From Ophiura sarsii (Eukaryota; Echinodermata; Ophiuroidea; Amphilepidida; Ophiuridae), in the NCBI GenBank assembly GCA_035610835.1, contig CM069455.1:53734639-53798638 (forward strand): a DNA stretch of 64,000 bases, written 5' to 3'. The notes beneath the pieces were generated by a model that was not told the DNA's origin, did no database searches, and saw only the letters and a program-made list of their open reading frames with translations. Below, one piece after another: positions 11,297 to 23,200 of the stretch. Within the stretch, counting starts at the first letter, position 1; every line of letters starts with the position of its first letter. A program made the translations under genes and the position numbers.

Positions 11297-11337
<41 letters not shown>

Positions 11338-11477
11338 GGGCTCACAGGCTAAAAAATCGGAGACCATATATACCCGTAGTTTAGTGCTACAGGAGATAGA
11401 ACTTGTGCGCGCGCAAGCCACGTGGTGCTGGCTGTGACTAGGTGACTGTGAGACGCGTAAACGTAGTAGCGTTAGGG
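11151..11477 (-). mobile_element. TTAA-flanked element carrying a tRNA-Asp-like core, copy 1
   Basis: TTAA at 11147-11150 and 11478-11481 flanks the ends CCCTAACCCTAGAACGTGG and CGTAGTAGCGTTAGGG (imperfect inverted repeats). The TTAA target and CCC start fit piggyBac-type ends. In the middle is a tRNA-Asp-like sequence on the minus strand, next to a run of 39 G (11298-11336). A second copy in the opposite direction is at 61253-61513. The TTAGGG-like ends recall telomere repeats, but the TTAA flanks explain them better as transposon termini. Confidence 0.7.
11231..11299 (-). pseudogene. tRNA-Asp(GUC)-like sequence inside a transposon
   Basis: On the minus strand it reads TGGCTGAGTGTTAGTATA (box-A-like), then CGCCTGTCACGCGG with anticodon GTC, then a perfect T arm CCGGG-TTCAACT-CCCGG matching box B. 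The acceptor stem pairs poorly, as does one pair of the anticodon stem, so it is a tRNA-derived relic rather than a working gene. Confidence 0.65.
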
Positions 11478-11894
11478 TTAATGTATAAATTGTATGAAGC
11501 ATACTCTCAGCGCAACACTAGGTGGCTCCGCACGCATTTGGCCCAAATAAAAAACAAGTTTGTCTCAGAACTTTTGTTTTTTTCAACTTGAACTTTTGAA
11601 AATGATAATGTGAGCCAAGTTGTGACTATAGGGAATGTTTTTTTCCCAATATTAAAACAGTATTTAAACTATGCGTCTTCAAATGTTGTGAAGTACCATA
11701 TGATATCAGCTTCCTTCATTTTCTTGCTTCACAGAGCCCGTCTCATGTAAAAAAATACAGAATTCTTTTACTAAAAAAAGGCCAAATCGCATTAATACAA
11801 GGTGAATCTAAACAAATTATGCACAGATTGAAACGGCCCTCGACCTTAATATGTGTGCACTGAACCATACAATTGTTGTTATATAAATATTACA

Positions 11895-12466
11895 AGGCCA
11901 AGTAAAAAAAAAATGTTTCTCGTCCAGGTTTTTCAAAAAAAGGAGGATGAGGGGCTTTTTATTTTTTATTTTTTATTTTTCAAAATGGCCGCCGTTTGAG
12001 ACTTCTGGCAATCTATAGTGTTTTCCCTATTAAATGAAATGACAATTGAAAAAGAGACAATTGTAAGACAAACAAGAACTTAACATATTTACAGGGATGT
12101 ACTTTCGCGACATCCTGCGAGAATCCATTTGGATTCTTGCAGAGGAATTTTGCAAGAATCCATGGATTCTCGCAGAATATTTTTGCGAGAATCCTTTTTA
12201 CTGAATTTAAATTCCGCATTTTAAACATTTATTGTACTATTGTTAAGAACAATCATCATTTTAATTTCAACTAGAACAGTTTAGAGTCAAATACCAGTCA
12301 TCTAAGGTCCTGTTTTTAACTTAGAAGAAGGAAAAAAGGGGAAAAAAGTTATTAAAAAAAAAAACTATATATATATATTTTGTGAATAAAAAATAAAAGA
12401 TAAAAGGAGGCGGCCCCAAAAAAGGAAGCGGGCGGGGACGAGAAACATTTTTTTTTTACTTGGCCT
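11895..12466. mobile_element. Inverted-repeat element ending in AGGCCAAGTAAA
   Basis: The ends mirror each other over about 30 bases: AGGCCAAGTAAAAAAAAAAT then GTTTCTCGTCC on the left, and GGACGAGAAACAT...ACTTGGCCT on the right. The core (12100-12200) contains small direct and inverted repeats built on GCGAGAATCCA. A decayed right end of the same family is at about 17312-17343. No coding capacity. Confidence 0.65.
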
Positions 12467-12744
12467 AAAGCGTATGTAATCAAGTTCATCTTCTACATAC
12501 TACATGTAGCATCAGAATCGCTTTACGAACAATTTGTAAAATAAGGGGTTTTCATCGGGTCAAGGCATTAGTCTTTGATCGGGTCAAGGCATAATGGATG
12601 TTTGAAAAATCGCGTTTTCTGAATTTATCATCATCTAGCTCCCATTCCCGGGCCCATTCCCAGTGTAAGAAGATTTTTATATCAACTACATGTGTTTATT
12701 TAATACTAGATGACGTATTTGTTTAAATAATGGTTTTAGAACAG

Positions 12745-12952
12745 AATTTTAAAGAGTGAAAATAAACTGTCCTGGTTTAGCAAAACAGTTTATTTTCACT
12801 ATAAAAACCATGATTTTGAAGTAATTAGGAATCGTATCGCTCTGTTACTCGGAATATATTTATGATTTATGATCAGAAATATAAATCTGCAAGAAAATCT
12901 ACTTTCTAAAAAAAATAATGAATAGAGGGCACCCCTGGAAAAGATCACATAA
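12745..12952 (-). repeat. Dispersed repeat, inverted copy of 34820-35040
   Basis: AGTGAAAATAAACTGTCCTG through GGAAAAGATCACATAA matches 34820-35040 in reverse orientation. A local inverted repeat (AAAATAAACTGTCC / AACAGTTTATTTTCAC) lies at one end. Confidence 0.7.
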
Positions 12953-13079
12953 CATGCCTTTATTAGAGCCATGAATCAAACACCCTGAAATCTTATGTAT
13001 TGATTTTGAGAATCAGAATGGACCTTGAACATTTCTTTTCACATCAGAGACCCGAAAAACCTTACTCCCCTCAAGAGTC

Positions 13080-13400
13080 AATACAAATCTCTTTCATTTA
13101 TTTATTTTTATTTAATAATTCATTAATTTATTTGTCTCATTTGGTTAATTTCATTTATTTAATTATTTAGACTAAAAATTTAGTTAGTTGTTTATTTATT
13201 TAGTTACATGTATAGTTATTGATTCTTGTGTCTTTTGTGTGTTTTTTGTTTGTTGATTTATTTATTCATCTATTTTATTTATTTGTTTATTTATTTCATG
13301 TTATTTATTTATTTATTTAAATATTTAGTTATTTATTTATTTATTTATGTATAGTTACAGTTATTTATTATATTTATTCTAGTGTCTTTATCTGTGTGTT
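13080..13400. repeat. TTTA-rich low-complexity tract
   Basis: A degenerate (TTTA)n microsatellite of about 320 bases in the leader intron. Confidence 0.8.
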
Positions 13401-13977
13401 TTTTGTTTGTTGGTTTTTGTTTGTTGTTTTATTGCCACCTTTATGTACGAGCATGATATCCATGGAAGTGGCCCCCAGACCTCCGCAGTAAACCGGACAC
13501 TACCCCATCTGTCGCTGACTAAATGAAACTCATTAATATACCATTAATTAAAATAATATTCAAATCATGAATTTTCAATACGCACACGAACGGTGGTATC
13601 AGTATTTATGGTATACATTGTAGGGTCAATTTATACATGGGAATGACCATGAGACTAGTGTAGGCACGCGCAGCCTATCTGTTTGTCATTTTTCGCGTTA
13701 ATGCTATTTTTACTTTATATTTTTCATGCTAATTATGATACATGTAAAGAAATGTTTACGCCTCTATCTCAGTGAAAATAAACCCTTACTTAATCCTGAT
13801 CTTGACAAACTCAGTATTTCACGATCAGCTAGCAAATTTCACGTGAAAAACAATCACCGTGAAAATACTACGCCACACAATTAATAGTCCTTCTCGTCAT
13901 AACGCTTTCATCACCAGACATCAGCTGGAAATAGAGTAAAACGTTACGCACAACATTTTGTGCAATCAAATTACAAC

Positions 13978-14232
13978 ATGGCGTATCTGTGTTTCTTTAT
14001 CCAGGACGCATTTTTACGCGGATTAGGTCAAGAAATTACGACAGAGGTAGAGGAGGCAGAGGAAGAGGCAACCACCTCATCTGCACAACAAGGAACCGCT
14101 AAAGAGGCTGTCAAAGGGACGATGCCTACCAGTCAGATGACGAGAAGAGCAAGCATGGGACAAAACAGTTCTACGGATGATTTCTTTGAAGATGAAAACT
14201 GTAACGAGACTGCATATCCACCAGTTAAAAAG
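13978..14232 (+). CDS. GMC/hydrolase gene, coding exon 1
   Basis: 85 codons from ATG (MAYLCFF) to AAAAG before GTAGGC. The protein is Glu/Thr/Ser-rich with no recognised domain. An acceptor-like TTTCTTTATCCAG also lies inside at 14004, so the exon might instead begin at 14005 and the true start lie further upstream; both readings are phase 0. Confidence 0.7.
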
Positions 14233-17200
14233 GTAGGCTTAAAAATGTTACAATACATGTTGGGATAGAGTCCTATTTTATAATGATTTGTATATTTAAC
14301 CATGATGACATGACCTAAACCATTTAAAGCTATGTGCTGATGAGATGAAATTTTCTCAGATGTTGTGTTAGATTTTAGACCAAATGATTTTTATATAATC
14401 AGCACCAGCATGTTTTTTACTGGGCTATTCCATTTGTAATCCACACCCCCTATGGAAAACATGACCTTATTCTTCCACACAAGTGGAGATATCAAAATAA
14501 TGTATTCACCCAATCAGGTTAACCCCATTTAGAAGATTAAGGCCATGGCCATAGGGGGGTGTATGGATTTCAAATGGAATAGCGCAGTATAGACTCTCAG
14601 ACCAACCATGCTTTCACTGTCCATTGGCTTTATACCTTTGTCCAATCTTTACTGACCTGACCTGACCTTATACACATATTCAATTGACGGACTGCCCATC
14701 TGTCATCCTCGCAACCAAACTGGTTTGAATGAACTTTTTGTTGTTGTTAAACGCTATCCCATCAACTTGACCCGATCCAATCACTCCATGGTCCTCCTTT
14801 GGGCTATTCCATTTAAAACACATACACCCGCCTATGAAAGACATAACCTTAATTCTCCGTAGGGTGGGTGAATTTCAAATGGAGTTATACAAATTTACAC
14901 TCCCTGTATGTATAGCGTTTAGCTCTGCTACAGAGCCACTCTTAGTCCCACCCCTTCATCAACCTCTCCCCACCTCCTCCCCCACCCCTCCCCTACACCA
15001 AGGCATGCCTTGCCTGCACCAACCATACACTCATTAATGCACATCATATCATCTTGTACAGACTATTATGTACATGTACAGCCATAGCCAATCACTGGCA
15101 CCAGTGGCCCAGTGACAGTGACCAGACCAAAGACAAACTGCTCAATTTACAATATAGCTCCCAGGTCACTGACAATCGAGGATTTGGCAGCCGCGTCAGC
15201 GGCTGCCAAATACGAGGGCTCTGCTAAATACACCAAAACTTTTACGACCTGTTATTATGTAACTAAATAGCCCAAGGAGATGTCCTAATTGGGCACACCA
15301 TGGGCACACTTTCTCTCCCCCCTTCCAACCAGGATGCAATAAATCACATACTCATATCAGAGACACACCCTGCTGTGGCCGTCTATGGTCAATAGCTGCA
15401 TATTGGAGTATGTATCTGTAAGCTGCCAATTGTTAAATGTTAGGTAATAGACTATAAATGAGCAATTATAAACTAAATTTTACTAAGAGGCAGCCATAAT
15501 ATATCTGATTGATCTTTTTTGTGCTGGTATCATATCTGCAGTATTAGTGCCATGAGTTACATACTTTTGGCCTGTGTACATTATAATGCTATAGTAGCCT
15601 ACTATTGAACTTGACCATGGCTCAAGTTTAACAATCGATAATGTACTCAATTAAAAGAAGATGGAATGAGGATTTCTATCCAGGTCTACCCTCTCCCACT
15701 CATTCGAAATTGTTAATCAAAATCTTTCTATTGTCGTCGTCGTCTTCAGAAAATTCAAAACACTGCAGCTTGCATTCTCACAATCTCTAAAAGATCTTAC
15801 CATATTACACAAATTTTGAAGGGACTCCACTGGCTCCCTGTAGCTCAGGGAATTGTTTTGCTGATTGTATATAAATAACAATGTTGCCCCATCATATTTA
15901 TCTGAAGTATAATATCAAACTATGTGCTAATTCACACTCTTTGTTCTAGACAAATGCAACTTCTTCAAGAAACTATATCTAAGCGCTCTTGGGGAGACAG
16001 ATCTTTTGCTATTGCAGCTCCTGTCTATGGAATTATCCATATTAAAACTGCAGAAACTGTTACAATCTTCAAAAAACTGTTACAATCTTCAAAAAACTGA
16101 TGTCTGAGACATTTTGTAATAATTAAGTAGTTTTATTGTCGTTGTTTATCGTTTTTGTATTTATATTGTATTGTATGTTTGTGCCTTGAGCGCTCTTATT
16201 TAGAGTGGATATGTGCCTTGTCACTAATTATTCAAGCTTCTTCAGTTTTCAATTTTGAGGTTAACAAACCTCCGCCCAGGATGACCTAAACAAACCTCCA
16301 CCCAGGATTTTGATCAGACTTTGTCACCCCCTACCCCCATCCCACTGCTTCTGAAAACATGAAAAGTGCCTATATGAATTAATCCTGGGGAAAACTCGTT
16401 TTCTGTAACTAGTTTTCAATGATCTTCTTGTGGGGAAGATATTTATATAATCAGAGACAAATTTACAGAGATTTAATGAAATGCACAGAACCTGTGGTCC
16501 ATTCTTTCAAAGATTTTGAAATGAATACTCTGTAAAACACTAAAATTTCACGGCATTAAAATTTAGCGAATTTGCAAAACACCTTTTAGCGGCATTTTAA
16601 TTTCACTAATTTGAATTAACTTATTATGTTAACCTTTTATACAATTTTAATTTTAGCGGCATTTTAATTGAGCGAATAGAGGTCACTTATCAAAATCCCA
16701 ATCGAAATGAACAAAATCAAAATGATAGCGAAATGTTGTTGCTTTTAATACAGTAAACTCTAGTATTCTATCAGGATCTATGATTAGATAGATATGATTA
16801 TCCCAATCTTACTCCTACTGTGCCCTTGGTTGCACATGTGGCATTTGACTCATGCCTGCAGGCAAATCACACTGCAACTTGCTGTCTTATGGACATCAAC
16901 CTATGCAACAGATACTATTGAATCGCATATACTATTGTTGAATTATTAAAGTGATTATTAAAGTGATGAGGAAGAGACTTGGTGAAATTTGGTGTCATGT
17001 TACCCCCCAAGGTCGCCGGGGGTAAACTAGCCAAGTTGGCAGAGCCTAGTATCAGAACACATCACACACAGCGGTATGGACCAGCTGGTGACTGCAATAG
17101 AGAGAGTGTTGGTAGATAATTGACCTGCTGAAGTGTTTCTAGAAATTGGATTCAAATACAGTACTATTAATGGGAATTCTAGGCGATGCCAGCAGAGCTA

Positions 17201-20200
17201 TATAGCGTTAGGCGATTCAGGTCATGTCTTCCGTATGGGGTGCATGGATTAAAAAATGGGAAATAGTAAAAAGTAAAGCCCTGCCTCATCCTTGTCTTCA
17301 AAAAATCAGGACGAGCAACATATAATTTATTTTACTTGGCCTTAGTCCTGTTGAGAACCTTAATGGTAGAAATAGAACCTTTCAGGGTTCCATCCATTAG
17401 AGATACCTTGACAACAATATTGTAGCTATAGAAATGACAATATAGACTAACCATTAACCACTTAGGTGCTGATTGACATGGAAAATTACATCAATAATAC
17501 AAGTGTTGACAAATCGCTTGGATATTGGCAAGCTGATGATGCGGCTGATGATGTAGATCTCAGCAGTGAACTCGAGGTATAGCCTACATCATATCTGAAC
17601 ATTGCATTGATAAAGTCATCTTTCATTAACATGATTAAGGAGTTTGCGAAAACGGATGTGATGGGGCCTATAAGCTTTATGTTTATGATACATTTCATAA
17701 AATCCTTCATGAAAGTTATGGATTTAAGCCAACTAAACTGCTCACAAAAAGTATCGAAACACTTAGAAAGGGTCCAATATATAACGGCTCGAAAAGGTAT
17801 GCATTAATCGAAGCAAATAACCAAGTGCATAATTTTGTTCTGCGTATTTTGACACCTCAATCGTTGAGATACGATGTTGCGGAGCGGAGTTATTGTCATT
17901 TCAATGATCGTGGGTCCAGTTTCCAAGGTGACACTCATCCCTATTGAAAATCACGAATCTGATCATTCTAAACAGTAATGCAAACCTCTTTCTATAGGGT
18001 GATTGTCACTTTTGAAACTGGACCCACGACCATTGAAATGACAATAACTCCGCTCCGCAACATCGTATTTCATCGATCGAGGTGTCAAAATACGCAGAAC
18101 AAAATTATGCACTTGGTTATTTGCTCCGATTAATGCATACCCTTTCGAGCCGTTATATATTGGATCATTTCTAAGTGTTTCGATACTTTTTGTGAGCAGT
18201 TTAGATTGTTATATATACCCCAAAACGATGTATTGCATCGTATACATGTATTGTACGAATGCCACACATTACCCCAATCTCTTTACATGTTTACCCACCC
18301 AATTAGAAAAACCTCGTTTATACAGCAAGAAATTGAGATTTTTCCCAAGCTCTGTAATATTTATACCTCGATATAATATATGCATAATATCCATTGTATT
18401 CCATCTCGCCGTGTACGCTTCTCTAATGGCTGTTCCAATTGAAATCCACACTCCCTTAATAGAAGATTTCCAAGCAGCAGTCGTCTGCCGACTCAGAATG
18501 TTCCAACATTTCACAAAATGTTTCTAAAAATGTCAAAATTATTGAATTTCATCCCCATATTTGGAATCGCCATAAGAAATGCATTAAAAGATGTACACAC
18601 ATGCCTAGTATTGGTACGGTAATTCTTGAGATAGACTTTGAAAGTTGGAAAGGTTTCTGAAAAATCTGTTCTGTATATAGCCGCGTGGAAAGTGCTAAGC
18701 TTCCCCGGACGGAGGGAGTATGGATTTCAGATGGATGCCTGCATATGGGTGACTCTATTTGAAACCTACACCCCACGTGAAGGGTGCATTGGAAGTGGTG
18801 TTGAAAATTTTAACTGTTTAACAATTTAATTTAGAATTCAAGATGAACATTAAAAATTGCCATTATTGTTGTTTCTACTAACAAAAACACAGCAATACGT
18901 GATTAAAACAATACCATAGCTATTTATCGAAAAACGCCCTCTATGCAAATATGGTTCGCGTTATGTATCACGCGTACTGCAGGGGGATACTGTCGGACGT
19001 AAAATGCTCGTTGCGGCTCTACGAGCATTTTTGAATCGACGTTTTGTTGCACAACAAAGAGGGCTGATTTTTCTTATAGGCCTAGGTGTAAGTTCATACA
19101 TGTAATACATATTTAATATACGTTGTTGATTATAACGGTCCTTCAAACCATGAAAGTAACAGAACCTAATACTTATGACTAAAACGTGATTCATTAGCAA
19201 CTAATTAAACAATTGTAAAAATATACAAATCCCAGTTTGTATCATATATTTTTGTAATTGAGGGCGCTGCCTCCACCACATCTTTTAATGCCCCTTTAAT
19301 GTATGCCATGCATATATGGGTGCGTGGATTTCAAATAGAATAGCCCAATACAATATACGATTCTCATTTTGAGAAACTTTAACGTTCGCGTTTATTGGTA
19401 ACAGTTTCTAAAACTGTGTGGATGAAATTAAACATGTTAAAGGGGGCACCGAGAGATGCCGGACACGGGCGTGTTTTCGAACATTCAAGGTTGAATTATG
19501 CGTACGAGGTTACGTGATCAAGTGAATGTTCATCGCACATGGGATCGTTTTTGATATTTTCCTCGTCATCGGCCTCCCTCCCCCAAAACAAAACCGGAAC
19601 AAAAAAAACTTAAACAAACAAACCATATATAGACTTTTCATTTCATGTATGATGAACTTTTGTCATAAGTTGAAAATCGTAGAAAACATAAAGCGCGGGT
19701 TTCTATAGAAACCACAATTGCGCGCTTTTTCCCGGCACCGACATTTCATGATTCACATATCCACTTAACTTATATATTCACACGCAATATTTAATATACA
19801 TTGTTGGCTAAAACGGTCCTTCAAACCTATACTTCTGACTAAAACGTGATTCATTAGCAACTAATTAAATCAGTAAACCTGCGAAGACTTATGGATTAAA
19901 GACAACACCAAGAGTATTTTCATCAACATTTTATTCTGTTTTTCAGTGGCGTAAATTTGTTGCGTACATTGGGGGGGGGGGGGGATTATTGCCTGAGGGG
20001 ATGTGCCCCAGGCCCCAGCCCCCCACCCTAGAAGCTGGAAGATTTTGTATTTTTTAAACTCCATTCATGCAATTTGATGAATGCTTTTAGTAAAAAAGGC
20101 TTTACAATCCTTCAATCACTATTCGCACCAAAACCAAAATTAACTAATTTTCCAAGGATTTTTGTTTCCCGTTGATGACTTTTGATGATATTATGGTAAA

Positions 20201-23200
20201 TTACATCATCAGACGGTTAACAAATGTGGGAAAATTTTGAAAAAAATGAACCATTCATTTAACACATTTGGAATTCAAAAATATGTCACTGATCTTATAA
20301 TTATAAATATTATGCATAACATGGGGGTCAAATGTTGGGGGATTTACCCCCCCCCCCCCCCGGATTTACGTCTATGCTTTCATTCCATCATTGTCAAAGT
20401 ATTTTATTCAAGGCCTATAGAAAACTCCTCTATACTCATTTCATGATGGGAAAGTCAGTGTTGGCATGAAGATCACATCATCATTCAAGCAAACGCATAC
20501 GTACATATAGGCTAACAGTAACAATTTATAGCCAAGCTCTATCATGATAATAAGTAATATTGTAAAAGCTAAGTAATATTGTAAAAGCCAATATTTTCGC
20601 GTAAAGATATTTTCGCGCATTTTGGTATCATAGACATTTCGCGAATTGTTTTTTTCGCGGGCGACTTTCAGGATGCATTGATGCATGAATGCTGAAAACA
20701 ATAGTTTCGCGTGTTATAATTTTCGCGGAAAAAGATTTTGCGCGAAAATCGCGAAAATAAAACCACCGCGAATATTTCAGCTTTTACAGTATTGCGTATT
20801 CCATTTTGTTGACATATATCACTCGGGAAATCTCATAAATGTCTTCATGTTCTGTTTTCATCACCAGAGCAAAATCGACAAGTCCTACTTCCCACAACTC
20901 TCTCAGCCCCTCAACGAGATCGAACCATCTTACGATGTGATCGTAATTGGTTCAGGCTACGGTGGCTCAATAGCCGCAAGTCGAAGCGCCAGGGGTGGGC
21001 AGACGGTGTGTGTCCTGGAGAGAGGTAAAGAATGGCAACCCGGGTCATTCCCGGAGAAAGAGACGGAAGCCCTAGGAGAAGTACAAATAACTACACATCA
21101 ACAGAAATCCATTTATGGTAAGCTAAACTCAGGATACTCTTTTCATAATAAGTGTGTTTCCTTGCCCGGGATTGAAACCATCGGCTGAACAATCAGGCAA
21201 AACTTGCCGAGCGCAAATTTGAACCCGCAGTGGTGTGCCATGCTCGTTTCCGCAACACTGGTGTTTTCTCTCCGTTTTATATTTTAGTGTAATGGGGATA
21301 CTAACAAGGCTAGGGCCTAATTAATCTACTCTAATTGTGAGATAGGCTTTTACGACGGGTATTCATAATACATATAGTTAAGAGTTTAACGGGTTCGCAG
21401 AGTTTAACGGGTTTGCCGTCGGACAAGTTTTAAGCTAAGCTATAGGCCTACTCAGACCCCTGAAAATACTACAGGGATCAAATTGCAAATAAGCTAAGAT
21501 TTGCCCTACATACCTCGAAATCTAAACATCGGTAGAAATACAACCATTGACCTTTTTTGCTCCTTATGATCTCAGGAACAGTTTGGTATGTATTACACCA
21601 TAGCATTTTGACCCCTGTACTAATTTCAGGGGGTCTGGGGCCTAGACTCAGCTGAGGGGTCATTCTGACCAAAAACACTAATGTCTTAGATGACCTAAGT
21701 AACTTTATGGGGTCAAACCTTCTGTACTTAATGGATTGTAAGCATGTGTGACAGGTGTTGGACCTATATGCATAATAAACTGAATCGAGCCTATTGTTTG
21801 ATTTTTAAAAAGACAAAAAACAAAAACCACCACTATCTATTTTGACAACTGTCTCAGGTTTGTTTATCGATTAATGCGTGCATTTTATGTGTCATTGAAG
21901 CAGAACAAAAACCGAAGACACGTTCACGAATGAATTAATTACGCTCTAATCATGTTATTCAATTCGTTGCTACGAATCGAAGGCCAACGTATGCAGAATT
22001 CGAGGTATAATGGAAACTGGAAATGAGTATTTCCTTAAGTGTCACTTTGGCCATGTAACAGTTTCCAACTCTCGCGCATAGTTAGTCAAGTGATCGAGTC
22101 CTATACCATACCATGAACTAAATCCTGATCTGAATCCAACAATCCAAGATTCAAGAACCGCTTCCAACGATCCAAGATTCAAGAACCGCTTTCAACATGA
22201 AACAGTGGTTCTATATATTTAATCTTCTACACTGCAAATCGAAGTGTTTTAAAATGATTTTAGTAGATAATTTAACACTTGAACGCGTTAATGCTCTAAG
22301 ATTGTATTACAGTAAAGGTGGATGTGTTCATTAAGTTTCATTAAGTGTCATTAAGTGTTCACTTATTAACACATTAACGCCTGAAAAACAACAAAGATTA
22401 ACGTGTTTTAACACGTTAAAAGAGTTCATATTTGAACACACGGACATGTTAAAGGCATCCAAAGTGCATGAACTCTTAAAATAAAGGTGTCATTTTACAC
22501 TAATAAAGGTGTCGCATATGGGTCTCCCCACATGAGCATACTGGGGTCATATTGACAACTGTGTGTGACTGTGGTGTTTATCATGACACCTTAATGGTGT
22601 CATGATAAACACCTTTACGGGGTCATTTTAAGTTGTCACCATTGGGGTCTCGTCTCAGAACCCATTTTGAAAGGTGTCAAAATGATACCTTTCAAGTGTT
22701 GAGAGTAGGATGGCTGACTCCGTGTTTCTATATTATATCTTTAGTATATAGTATTTCCCTGGATAATATGCTGGTTCTAGTGGCCGTACGAGGAGGATAA
22801 TAATATAGGCCCATCATGAGGAAGTATGGACATGGTCCTTGGTTTACAACCCTGCTTATTTCATTTCATTACGGCCTACGTCACAAGTCTGTAATACTTC
22901 AATGGTCACAATAACACGTTAAATAATATGCATTAGGTAGTGTATAACGACATTATGATTACATGTTACATGATAAGCATGTATTATGTCAGAGCATTCT
23001 GACGTCCACTCCATTTCATCAAACATAATAATATTTGTACAGGTGAAACTAGTGCATGATAAGGAAGTCTTGATATCGTAAAAGTTAATAGGCGCTTTAT
23101 GCCCGGGCTTTATCGTGTTTGTGCTCCGATGACTTTTGCTAACAAATTAAAGTAACGATGAGATAAATGTCGTAGAATCAATAGTGTTTTGAATCAGTGC

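Noticed and set aside
11231..11299. Working tRNA-Asp gene
   Set aside because: Acceptor stem mispaired, anticodon stem imperfect, and embedded in a repeated transposon.
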